Assembly: GCA_020633955.1 (NCBI GenBank)
Contig: JACKCP010000008.1
Span: forward strand, 62,001 to 126,000
Direction: 5' to 3'
Length of the DNA: 64,000 nucleotides
Source of the DNA: Desulfobacteraceae bacterium
Lineage (GTDB): Bacteria; Desulfobacterota; Desulfobacteria; Desulfobacterales; JACKCP01
Positions 1 through 7,778 of this stretch are shown here, piece after piece. How positions within the stretch are numbered: position 1 is the first letter of the stretch; each line of letters starts with the position of its first letter. A program made the position numbers and the translations under genes. A model generated the notes under the pieces. That model was not told the origin of the DNA. It was given only the letters and a program-made list of their open reading frames with translations, and did no database searches.

Positions 1-333
1 AGTATTATTTCTTCCTCCCCTGAATCGTCTTCCATTGCCTCTAGAACCTCTTAACTGATAATCTCCGCCGCTGATTCTTATTCTTTTTCCTGTAACAAGA
101 GCTTCAGCAACTGTCTGTCTTGCTTCTTTAAGAATTCTTCCATAGGTCTGTCTTGAAACTCCCATGATTTTTGAGGCTGACTCCTGATCAAGATTTTCAT
201 GATCTGAAAGCCTTATTGCCTCAAATCCTTCAAGATTCAAGACAAGCTCCTCATTAAGAGAACTTCCTGAAGGTGCAAAAATCTGGTTTTCAGGTTCGCG
301 TGCAATAAATCTTCTTTTTTTATATCTTGGCAT
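1..333 (-). CDS. UPF0251 (DUF134) DNA-binding protein, 3' end cut by window edge
   Basis: About 111 codons are visible; the gene runs off the left edge. The protein starts MPRYKKRRF, followed by a segment with the family pattern LEGFEAIRLSDHENLDQESAS and a helix-turn-helix-like KIMGVSRQTYGRILKEAR (residues about 50-68), then a Gly/Arg-rich tail. This is the layout of the UPF0251/DUF134 family, small predicted DNA-binding proteins often found beside redox or metal-related genes in anaerobes. The start at 333 is chosen because AGAGAAGAG lies just before it; an in-frame ATG at 354 has no ribosome binding site. It is divergent from the CGGC gene at 731. The regulatory target is unknown. Confidence 0.85.
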   Translation of the reverse strand, partial: MPRYKKRRFIAREPENQIFAPSGSSLNEELVLNLEGFEAIRLSDHENLDQESASKIMGVSRQTYGRILKEARQTVAEALVTGKRIRISGGDYQLRGSRGNGRRFRGGRNNT

Positions 334-655
334 ATCTCTTCTCTTTATTGTCATTTGTTAAATAAAATATAATTATAAAAAACAGATAATTCAAGTTTAT
401 TTTAGTCATATGATCAAAATTATAATTAAAACCTTTTTTTACTTTTTATTTTAAACTGGAAACCGATGCTGCATTTTTTCTAAGCCTCATCTCCAATCTA
501 TTCAAAGCTATGAGATAAAAAAATTATCTCCTGAAAACAACTCAGATAAAATCCATCATTCTTTCTGACAGCAATCCGACTTTTTCTCAGTTTTGACCTG
601 AATTCCCGCAAAGTTTTAATTAATTTATTCCCTGATAATCAAAATATTTCATTCA

Positions 656-684
656 TTGACACATGGTTTACTGCCACATAAAGT
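656..684 (+). promoter_or_regulatory. Candidate sigma-70 promoter for the CGGC gene
   Basis: TTGACA (656-661), a 17-base spacer and TAAAGT (679-684) lie 47 bases before the ATG at 731. The -35 is a perfect consensus and the -10 matches 4 of 6. The rest of 334-655 between the divergent genes is AT-rich and shows nothing else recognisable. Confidence 0.5.
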
Positions 685-730
685 AACATCAGTCAGGTTT
701 AAAATTTACAGACAAAAAAAGGGGACTGAA

Positions 731-1168
731 ATGAAAAAAATCGGAATTATTATCTGCCACCGTTATCACACCTGTGCAGGAGGGAAATGTTTCAGATCAA
801 TGCGTAACCGCGAAGGTGCCTTTTCCATTTATGGAAAAGAAGAAATTGAGCTGGTAGGATTTACAAGCTGCGGAGGCTGTCCCGGAGGAAATATTGAATA
901 TGCTCCAGCAGAAATGAAAAAAAACGGAGCAGAAATAATCCATTTAGCCACAGGACTTGTGGTTGGTTATCCACCATGTCCAAGACTAAATGCTTTCTGC
1001 AGTTTTATTCCGGAAAAATATGGCTTAAAAGTAGTCATCGGCACCCACCCGATTCCGGAAAACTATTTTCTGACCCATGAAAAACTAGGGACATGGAAAT
1101 CCGATAACTGGCAGGAAAAAATTAAACATGTATTACCAAAAAGAGAAATACGTCTTGCCTATGACTGA
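731..1168 (+). CDS. CGGC domain protein (small cysteine-rich, putative metal-binding)
   Basis: 145 aa. Conserved cysteines occur in ICHRYHTCAGGKCF (near residues 9-20), the signature TSCGGCPGG (near 47-55) and YPPCPRLNAFCSF (near 86-98). This pattern is that of the CGGC family (PF08821), common in anaerobic bacteria and archaea. The cysteine and histidine content suggests metal binding, but no function is established. A longer frame opens at 656, but AGGGGA sits just before the ATG at 731 and the family normally starts with KKIGII, so 731 is preferred. It is probably monocistronic. Confidence 0.85.
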   Translation: MKKIGIIICHRYHTCAGGKCFRSMRNREGAFSIYGKEEIELVGFTSCGGCPGGNIEYAPAEMKKNGAEIIHLATGLVVGYPPCPRLNAFCSFIPEKYGLKVVIGTHPIPENYFLTHEKLGTWKSDNWQEKIKHVLPKREIRLAYD

Positions 1169-1255
1169 TAAATCTGAAAAGCACTATGAAATTCAAATGA
1201 CAAAAAATACTGTTTTTGAAAGCCTTTTCAGTAATTTAAAATCTATTTGGATATG

Positions 1256-1558
1256 CTAACAAAAATACCTGCTTAAGGCGACAATACCCACACCTGTAAT
1301 CATTGCAAGAAAAACATTGCCGGTTCTGTATGTGCAGACTGCTGTACAAATAGCTGCAATCCCGCCCCACAGACCTGAGGATGCAATACCCGGAGCAATG
1401 AGAGATAAAAGAAGAGTACCAGGCAGTGCATCCATAAAAATCTTGAATTTACCGGAAGAGGGGAGTTTTTCCGAAAGAAGAAGGCCTCCCAGTCTTAAAG
1501 AGTAAGTAACAGCTGCAGAACATAAAATAGTAATAAAAACCATAAGATTATCTGTCAT
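1256..1558 (-). CDS. azlD: AzlD-type branched-chain amino acid exporter small subunit
   Basis: 100 aa, almost wholly hydrophobic, with four predicted membrane segments (about residues 5-22, 38-56, 62-78 and 82-98). Size and the adjacent AzlC identify it as AzlD, the small partner of the AzlCD exporter of branched-chain amino acids. Its start overlaps the end of azlC by 11 bases, which suggests translational coupling. AzlD is poorly conserved, so the call rests largely on context. Confidence 0.85.
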   Translation of the reverse strand: MTDNLMVFITILCSAAVTYSLRLGGLLLSEKLPSSGKFKIFMDALPGTLLLSLIAPGIASSGLWGGIAAICTAVCTYRTGNVFLAMITGVGIVALSRYFC

Positions 1559-2240
1559 TTGTATTATCTCCTTTTCCCCATAAAAAAGCCTCTACAGCAG
1601 CTCCTCCCATTCCTCCGATAAGAACATACCATTTACCTGGCAGCATCTTTTCTGCTGCAACTGCAAAAACCGCTGCAGCAATCCACGGAACAACATTTCT
1701 TTTCCCCTGCCACATGCTGAAGGCAAGCGCAGTAAATACTGCAACAAAGGCAAAATCCAGTGCATATGCTTCCGGATTTTTTATAACTGCTCCAAGGCTG
1801 TGACCCAAAAGAGTGCCAAAACACCATGATGTAAGAAGACAAAGACCTCCTCCCAGAAGAAAATATGTGTTTGCCTTTCCGCTTTTTAAGGCAGCCATGG
1901 TGACGGCCCAGTTCTCATCTGCCACAAGATGCATTACAGCCATTTTATGCTTAAGTGCTTTTCCTTCAAAAAGAGTCCGAAGTGATGCTCCGATAAGGAC
2001 ATATCTCAAATTGATCACAAGAACCGCTATTGTAATCTCTATCACAGGAAGTGAATTCTTCCACATTTCAACCATGACAAACTGTGCAGTACCTGCAAAA
2101 ACAAAGACATTCATGAACATAAGTTCCGTCCACTGAATATTCTTCTGAGCAGCAAGCATCCCGAGAACACTTCCGTACGCCATCACACTGACTGCCACAG
2201 GTAAATTTGAAATAAAACCAGACCTTATATCCTCTTTCAT
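1548..2240 (-). CDS. azlC: AzlC family branched-chain amino acid permease
   Basis: 230 aa inner-membrane protein with the AzlC hallmarks: an N-terminal GFISNLPVAVSVMAYGSVLGMLA segment, the FVFAGTAQFVMVEMW stretch near residues 46-61 and NLRYVLIGASL near 77-87. With AzlD it exports branched-chain amino acids or analogues such as azaleucine. An AraC-family regulator lies 242 bases upstream on the same strand; regulator/exporter pairs of this kind occur three times in the window. Length is normal for the family. Confidence 0.92.
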   Translation of the reverse strand: MKEDIRSGFISNLPVAVSVMAYGSVLGMLAAQKNIQWTELMFMNVFVFAGTAQFVMVEMWKNSLPVIEITIAVLVINLRYVLIGASLRTLFEGKALKHKMAVMHLVADENWAVTMAALKSGKANTYFLLGGGLCLLTSWCFGTLLGHSLGAVIKNPEAYALDFAFVAVFTALAFSMWQGKRNVVPWIAAAVFAVAAEKMLPGKWYVLIGGMGGAAVEAFLWGKGDNTNDR

Positions 2241-2482
2241 TTATCTTCCCTGGAAATTAAAATTTAAACATTTTTCAGGGACTATAACACCTGAGAATAA
2301 AATTGTTTTGAACAAAACTGCTCTTTTCACTGATTTGAAACAATAATTTTTACAGGATAGTTATTTTAAAGCCTGGGATTACAATCGCCTCTGATATTTA
2401 ATGGCTGATCCAAAAAAGAATGTACCCTTAGAAACCAACTCCCCGATGGGAAAATCGAATCCTTCCCAGCCCGGATTTCAGA

Positions 2483-3325
2483 TCATGAAGTCTTAAGAGA
2501 TTTTTTATATTGTCCCGGAGTAATACCGTAATAGGACTTGAATTGTCTTGTCAGATGACTCTGATCGGAAAAACCAGCTAAAACGGCAGCCTCAACTATG
2601 GAAGCCCCCTTTTCCATGGCATTCTTTGCTTTTTTGATTCTCTGATGAACAAGGTATGAATGAGGGGAAAGACCTGTGGTCTTTTTAAAGGTTCTTATGA
2701 AATGATACTGGGATATTCCAAGATAATCAGAAATTTCTTCAACAGTCAGCTGAATATCAAGTCTTTCTGTCATGAACTCACATGCTTTTTTTATTTTGGT
2801 CTTATCCTTATAGATTTTTTCCCGGCAGACAACCGGCGATGCATGTCTTCTGAAAAGCTCTGAAATTGCCTCGGTAAAAAGACTCACGGATTCGAAATCT
2901 TCACCAATCTCAAGACAGTACATGGACTTCAGGATATCTTTTGAAAGCTGATTATCGATTGTTTTTGGGCTTGAAAAACAGAAAGGAATATCAGTATTGC
3001 ATGATTTCTCAAAAATAGCTTTTATAACAAAAGGTTCTATATAAACCATCCTGTACTGATATCCGCCTGCTCCTGCAGGCCGTCCGTCATGAATCTCGTC
3101 AGGATTTACAGTTATAATGGATCCGGAAGGTGCAAGATGATTGGAGCCTTTATGTGAAAAAGACTGACACCCTTTTTCTATAACTCCTATTGCAAATTCG
3201 TCATGGGAATGTTTTCTATATTCAAAATTATGGAAGCAGGCTTTGAACAAGGATATTCCATCCATTGCCTCAGACTTCCAGAGCCTTGCATTATCCTGCG
3301 AGTTTTTTTCTTTTATCCCTTCCAT
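2483..3325 (-). CDS. AraC family regulator, probably of azlCD
   Basis: 280 aa. An N-terminal cupin-like sensor (YRKHSHDEFAIGVIEKG through NPDEIHDG, about residues 36-80) is followed by a C-terminal AraC double helix-turn-helix (about 180-275: VEEISDYLGISQYHFIRTFKKTTGLSPHSYLVHQRI and GFSDQSHLTRQFKSYYGITPGQYK). The sensor half is clearly related to the two AraC proteins paired with lysE in this window (4818-5600 and 20507-21283). Its position upstream of azlCD on the same strand suggests it controls export in response to an amino acid; this is inference. Nothing was recognised in the 242-base gap before azlC. Confidence 0.88.
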   Translation of the reverse strand: MEGIKEKNSQDNARLWKSEAMDGISLFKACFHNFEYRKHSHDEFAIGVIEKGCQSFSHKGSNHLAPSGSIITVNPDEIHDGRPAGAGGYQYRMVYIEPFVIKAIFEKSCNTDIPFCFSSPKTIDNQLSKDILKSMYCLEIGEDFESVSLFTEAISELFRRHASPVVCREKIYKDKTKIKKACEFMTERLDIQLTVEEISDYLGISQYHFIRTFKKTTGLSPHSYLVHQRIKKAKNAMEKGASIVEAAVLAGFSDQSHLTRQFKSYYGITPGQYKKSLKTS

Positions 3326-3693
3326 GACAGCATTCCATAAAAGTTATCATCAGATTTAATGTAAGATAAACAAAGATCAGGTTCAAACAAAGTATTAATT
3401 TTTTTTAAAGTACTATCACAAGATGGACAGAGTCTCTAAAATTCACTCATATAGTAAAAAACTACCTGAATGCGGTAAAAAAGCTCTATGAGATTTGAAA
3501 ATGATTTCCTCTTTCAGCTAAAAACTGAAAGACTCTATCCTAAATGAGAATCTTATTTTAGAAAACCAGAACCTCAAAAAAACACCCAACTACAAATATC
3601 TATAATTTCAAATTATTATATCCCAAACAAATCTTAAATATCCACTTTATCAAAAAAAACAATTCTTGATTGACTTTTAGTACACATATAAAC

Positions 3694-3719
3694 TATTTAG
3701 TACACATGTGTACTAAATA
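3694..3719. promoter_or_regulatory. Perfect 26-bp palindromic operator (probable MarR site) with extra half-site
   Basis: Bases 3694-3719 form a perfect palindrome centred on 3706/3707, with half-site TTTAGTACACAT. An additional copy of the same half-site, TTTAGTACACAT, lies upstream at 3676-3687. A TTGACT (3670-3675) with CTATTT 17 bases later could be the promoter, so a bound repressor would cover the -10 and start site. The next gene is the hotdog protein at 3736 and a MarR-family gene follows it; MarR dimers typically bind palindromes of this kind. Binding by this MarR is inferred. Confidence 0.8.
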
Positions 3720-3735
3720 ACAACTGGAGGTAATA

Positions 3736-4179
3736 ATGAATGCAACTTTAGATCTTTACAAAACCGCGGGAAACGAGGACTTCACAAAAATGCTGACTGA
3801 ATTTGCACCGTATTTCAGCACCATAAACCCACTTTTTACTGAACTTAAACCGGGATATGCAGAGGTTAAAATACCAAACACGAAAAGTGTTCATAATCAC
3901 CTGGGAACAGTTCATGCAATTGCCATGTGCAATGCAGCCGAACTTGCAGCAGGAACCATGACAGAGGCATCCATTCCTGAATCACACAGATGGATTCCTG
4001 TTGAAATGACAGTTAAATATCTTGCAAAGGCAAAAACAGACCTTCTTGCAGTTGCTAACGGACAAAATATAGACTGGACACAGACAGGAGATACAAAGGT
4101 TCCTGTAACTATTTACGATGCAGATAAAAAGAAAGTATTCACAGCTGAAATCACAATGAAAATCAGTCCAAAAAAATAA
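3736..4179 (+). CDS. DUF4442 hotdog-fold protein (putative acyl-CoA thioesterase)
   Basis: 147 aa. The segment NHLGTVHAIAMCNAAELAAG (about residues 55-74) is the central hotdog helix pattern of the DUF4442/PaaI-like thioesterase group. The family includes thioesterases acting on acyl-CoA or acyl-ACP, but no substrate can be read here. It follows the palindromic operator by 17 bases, has a GGAGG ribosome binding site (AACTGGAGGTAATA) and is followed by a MarR gene, so the pair probably forms a small stress- or ligand-responsive unit. Confidence 0.8.
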   Translation: MNATLDLYKTAGNEDFTKMLTEFAPYFSTINPLFTELKPGYAEVKIPNTKSVHNHLGTVHAIAMCNAAELAAGTMTEASIPESHRWIPVEMTVKYLAKAKTDLLAVANGQNIDWTQTGDTKVPVTIYDADKKKVFTAEITMKISPKK

Positions 4180-4193
4180 TTGCTTTTCAATGC

Positions 4194-4224
4194 CTTATAC
4201 AGATATTAAACCTATCTGTATAAG
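4194..4224 (+). other. Strong inverted repeat between hotdog and MarR genes
   Basis: CTTATACAGATA (4194-4205) pairs perfectly with TATCTGTATAAG (4213-4224) across a 7-base loop. There is no T-run after it, so it is either an attenuating hairpin in the transcript or a second operator for the MarR gene that starts 62 bases later. Confidence 0.6.
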
Positions 4225-4285
4225 TCTTGAGCATATGCTGCTCATTTATAAATTCCAATATTAATAAGTGATAAGGCAATTAACT

Positions 4286-4723
4286 ATGTCTGAAAAAAGA
4301 ACTGTAATTGATAAAAGGATTTTCTATAAGCTGAACATATCCCAGCGTCTACTCATGAAATATTTTGACAGGGAAATGCTAGATAAACTGGGAGCTTCAG
4401 TAAATCAGATCGCAGCTTTATTCTACATTTCACAAAATAACGGCTGTCTTTTTAAAGATCTGAGTAATGTCCTGTTCCAGAATAAATCCGCCACAACCAC
4501 CATGGTAGAGCGAATGATAAAAAATGATCTGATTGAGAAAAAAAACTCTGAAACAGACGGCCGTGCATCACAGATCTTTCTTACAGATAAAGGATGGAAG
4601 ATCAGTCATAAAGCAGGACCAATTGTAAAATTATATAATGATCGTTTGATGGAGAAATTCGATAAAAACGAAATTGAAACAATTCATAAATTCCTTGATT
4701 TTATAATAGAAAACTACAGTTAA
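4286..4723 (+). CDS. MarR family transcriptional regulator
   Basis: 145 aa winged-helix protein. The recognition helix region DLSNVLFQNKSATTTMVERMIKNDLIEKKNSETDGRASQIFLTDKGW (about residues 60-106) gives the MarR pattern of helix, wing and the DxRA-like DGRAS. A GTG at 4268 is in frame, but AAGG precedes the ATG at 4286 by nine bases and MSEKRT is a more usual start. It probably autoregulates the hotdog/MarR transcript through the palindrome at 3694-3719. The ligand is unknown. Confidence 0.88.
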   Translation: MSEKRTVIDKRIFYKLNISQRLLMKYFDREMLDKLGASVNQIAALFYISQNNGCLFKDLSNVLFQNKSATTTMVERMIKNDLIEKKNSETDGRASQIFLTDKGWKISHKAGPIVKLYNDRLMEKFDKNEIETIHKFLDFIIENYS

Positions 4724-4817
4724 ATTCCTGCCTGGTCATTTATGATTTTTCCGGAAAAGTATTGATAAAAGCTTCCGGTTAGTAAGAATTTTACAGTTCT
4801 TATTTTATTTCAGGAGG

Positions 4818-5600
4818 TTAAGATTTTTTCAGGTTGGAAATATATTCAAAGGCTGTAAGTCCATATATCCTTTTAAAATGTTTATTTAAATGAGTAAGGT
4901 CTGTAAATCCGTATTCTGCAACAGCAGAATAGATATCACCTGTTTTTTCAATCATCTCTTTTGCAAGCTCAAGCTTTACGCTTAAAAAATACTGATATGG
5001 CGTAATGCCTGTTCCAGCCTTAAACATTCTTATCAGCTGAAACTTTGAAATATTAAGTTCTCTGCATATGTCATCGAGTTTTAAAACTGACTCCATATTT
5101 CCATGGATCATATCCTTTGTTTTTTCAGTGATGTAATTATCTTTTTTATAATTTTCAAGAATATGCGGTTTACTGAAACAGTCTGCAAGAGACAAAAGAA
5201 GTTCTGTTGAAAAGGCCTCGTCTCGCTTATTTAAAACTGAATTGCAGAGATTGAGAATTTTCTGCTGAAGAGAAAAATTAAAAACAACCGGAGCCCTGAA
5301 TTTACCGGGCTCTTTTCTGTTGGTAAGCTCCATAAAAAGGTCCGGATCAATATATACCATTACATAATCAAGGCCTGTTTTATCGCCGGCCATTCCATCG
5401 TGGGGCTGTTCGGGATTAAAAAGCATAACCCCATTTTCATGGGAGAGCTGATGATTTCCCTCAAGATTATATTCCTGAATTCCCCGAAGAGTTACGCCAA
5501 GAGCATATTCCCTGTGAGAGTGTCTTTTATATTTAAAATCGGTAAAGCTTGCAGACAAAACAGTAATGCCTGCCGACTTTTTATATACGAATTTATCCAT
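4818..5600 (-). CDS. AraC family regulator, copy 1 of a duplicated lysE-araC pair
   Basis: 260 aa: cupin-like sensor (YKRHSHREYALGVTLRG to FNPEQPHDG, about residues 24-72) and C-terminal AraC helix-turn-helix pair (about 170-258, GLTAFEYISNLK at the end). It starts 17 bases after the LysE exporter stop, so it is co-transcribed with the exporter. Protein identity with the copy at 20507-21283 is about 94% by eye (roughly 16 substitutions in 258 residues, mostly conservative). The role is inferred to be amino-acid-responsive control of the exporter. Confidence 0.9.
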   Translation of the reverse strand: MDKFVYKKSAGITVLSASFTDFKYKRHSHREYALGVTLRGIQEYNLEGNHQLSHENGVMLFNPEQPHDGMAGDKTGLDYVMVYIDPDLFMELTNRKEPGKFRAPVVFNFSLQQKILNLCNSVLNKRDEAFSTELLLSLADCFSKPHILENYKKDNYITEKTKDMIHGNMESVLKLDDICRELNISKFQLIRMFKAGTGITPYQYFLSVKLELAKEMIEKTGDIYSAVAEYGFTDLTHLNKHFKRIYGLTAFEYISNLKKS

Positions 5601-5617
5601 AAAGCTTTACCTCTTTA

Positions 5618-6199
5618 TTAAAAAACTCCCGAAACTGCCGCGGCCGAATAAACAAGAAAAGATGCCATTATTATATTAACCGGCTTTTGATATTTCTGCA
5701 AAAAACTCTTTAAAATCATTCCAAAAAGAACCCAGGATGAAAAAGCGCAGATTCCAATAATTGTTATGCTCAAAGCAAAGATACCTACCGGAAGAGGATC
5801 TTTATAATAAGGCAGAACAAAAGCCGGAATTACAGTAAAGGTAAACAGTATAACTTTTGGATTTACAAACTGCATGAAAAACCCGGAAGCAAATCCTCCG
5901 GCATCTGAATTTCCTCCTCTGGAAGCATCCATTCTGTAAATCTGATATGCAAGATACAGAATATAAATACTTCCGATAATACGCATAACAACAAGAATTT
6001 TTGGAATCACAGGCATAAGAACTGAATTTAAAACTGCAGACAAGGCCACAAGAATTGTAAAAGCCGTTGCCGCACCATAAACAAAATCAACGGCTTTTCT
6101 TATTCCGCAGTTATGCACAGTGGAAAGAATTACAATATTTGTGGGACCAGGGGTAAATGTAACAATAACGCAATACAACAAAAAAGATGCAATATTCAT
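5618..6199 (-). CDS. LysE/RhtB family amino acid exporter, copy 1
   Basis: 193 aa inner-membrane protein. The N-terminal FTPGPTNIVILSTVHNCGIRKAVDFVYGAA (about residues 15-44) is the LysE/RhtB signature, followed by further hydrophobic segments. The family exports amino acids such as lysine, threonine or homoserine lactone; the substrate here is unknown. It is the first gene of an exporter-regulator operon with the AraC gene 17 bases downstream. It is about 85% identical to the copy at 21301-21882, with changes concentrated in the N-terminal half. Confidence 0.92.
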   Translation of the reverse strand: MNIASFLLYCVIVTFTPGPTNIVILSTVHNCGIRKAVDFVYGAATAFTILVALSAVLNSVLMPVIPKILVVMRIIGSIYILYLAYQIYRMDASRGGNSDAGGFASGFFMQFVNPKVILFTFTVIPAFVLPYYKDPLPVGIFALSITIIGICAFSSWVLFGMILKSFLQKYQKPVNIIMASFLVYSAAAVSGVF

Positions 6200-6252
6200 G
6201 AATCACCATTATTTTAGTGTTTTTCACAAATATTACATTCGATAATTTTTAA

Positions 6253-6271
6253 CATATAGTACATTATTGCA
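6253..6271 (-). promoter_or_regulatory. Conserved upstream site of lysE copy 1
   Basis: Read on the minus strand, TGCAATAATGTACTATATG ends 54 bases before the lysE ATG. The same 19 bases are found at almost the same distance before lysE copy 2 (21937-21955), while flanking sequence has diverged. Such retention suggests a promoter or AraC binding site. The rest of 6200-6489 shows no further feature. Confidence 0.55.
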
Positions 6272-6489
6272 GGACTTACCTATCTTTAAGAAACACCCAT
6301 TTTCAAGACATCTTCACTATTTTTGCCATTATACCTTAGCAGCGTGTTTTTTGTCATGCCCGGCTCTATTTATTTTCAAGAAACAGGATAATGTAAAAAA
6401 ACACCTGAATTAACAGATAAATTGTCCGCTTTTTTAAGCAATAAAAAGTGATCAATTCAAAATAATTTCGTCTAAAAAGGGGTAAAATT

Positions 6490-7734
6490 ATGTTCGATTA
6501 TTTGTTTGATGAAAAAACCATTCAACTAAGGGATGAAATCAGAAGTTTTGTTAAATCGATTCCAAGACAGATGCTGCTCGATATGGACAGCGACAAAATC
6601 AATTTTCCAAAAGAATTCTTAAGTGAATGCGGAAAAAGAAATTTTTTCGGGTGCCGCTATCCTGTTGAACTTGGAGGAAGAGGCCTGGACTGGGTTGCAA
6701 CCACAATGGCTATGGAAGAGATAGGAGTTCTTGGTTATATCATGGCCTGTGTTTTTGGTGTGGGAGCAGAACTTGTCTGTGATGCAATTGTTATTCACGG
6801 CAGCGACGAACAAAAGGAAAAATATGTAAAGCCTTTATTAAAAGGAGAAATTTTTGCAGCAGAATGTCTTACAGAACCCCGCGGAGGTTCCGACTTTTTC
6901 GGAGCAACTACAACAGCTGTTGATAAAGGAGACTATTATCTTCTAAACGGCCAGAAAAGGTTTATTGTCGGAGGCGAAGGAGCTGATTATTTTCTGGTTT
7001 ACGCAAAGACCGATCCAGATGCAGCACCACACGAAGCCATGACATGTTTTATTGTTGATAAGGGTCCGGGAGTAGAATCAACATATCTGTACGGCCTCAT
7101 GGGATGCCGCGGAGGCGGAGCATCACGCATAGTTTTTAAAGACGCTAAAGTTCCAAAGGAAAATGTTCTTGGAAGAGTAAACGGTGCTCTTGATGTATTT
7201 CTCACAATGATGATTCCCGAACGTCTTGGAACCGCAGCCATGACAATAGGTGCGGCACGTCCTGCCATTGAAATTGCAACCGGATATACCTCAAGAAGAA
7301 AAGCCTTTGGAAAAACAATAAACAGATATCAGGGTGTAAGTTTTCAGGTTGCAGAAGCAACAATGCTTATGGATGCTGCAAGAAGCATGATCTACACCAC
7401 AGCAAGAGCAGTAGACGCAAACATAGACCCTTCAAGAACAAGAAGAATGATTTCACAGGCAAAAAAATTCGTTACCGAATCATGCCAGAAGGTAGTTCAT
7501 AACTCAATGCAGGTCATGGGAGGAATCGCCTACACCAATGTATATCCAATAGAAAGAATCTACAGAGACATAAGACTTGCGTCCATCTGGACAGGAACAA
7601 ATGAGGTAATGTCCATGATTACCGCAAGTGAATGGTACGGCGAGTACAAACAGCTTAAAGCATCCGGAGCAACAAGAGACTCTGAACCAGACGCTTTGGA
7701 AGCATTTGCAGAAGATGAAAAAATTTATGAGTAA
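6490..7734 (+). CDS. Acyl-CoA dehydrogenase, IVD/LCAD-like active-site arrangement
   Basis: 414 aa FAD enzyme of anaerobic acyl-CoA oxidation. It has the N-terminal helical domain, the substrate/FAD motif ECLTEPRGGSD (about residues 124-134) and the C-terminal helical domain with RRKAFGKTINRYQGVSFQVAE and QVMGGIAYTN. At the usual catalytic glutamate position the sequence reads IWTGTNEVM, with Thr in place of Glu. A glutamate in IPERLGTA (residue 244) matches the alternative catalytic position used by isovaleryl-CoA and long-chain dehydrogenases. It probably shares a transcript with the dehydrogenase 44 bases downstream. The substrate is unassigned. Confidence 0.9.
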   Translation: MFDYLFDEKTIQLRDEIRSFVKSIPRQMLLDMDSDKINFPKEFLSECGKRNFFGCRYPVELGGRGLDWVATTMAMEEIGVLGYIMACVFGVGAELVCDAIVIHGSDEQKEKYVKPLLKGEIFAAECLTEPRGGSDFFGATTTAVDKGDYYLLNGQKRFIVGGEGADYFLVYAKTDPDAAPHEAMTCFIVDKGPGVESTYLYGLMGCRGGGASRIVFKDAKVPKENVLGRVNGALDVFLTMMIPERLGTAAMTIGAARPAIEIATGYTSRRKAFGKTINRYQGVSFQVAEATMLMDAARSMIYTTARAVDANIDPSRTRRMISQAKKFVTESCQKVVHNSMQVMGGIAYTNVYPIERIYRDIRLASIWTGTNEVMSMITASEWYGEYKQLKASGATRDSEPDALEAFAEDEKIYE

Positions 7735-7778
7735 TTCATAAAGGATAATATCGATTTCACACGAAAGGATATTTGACC

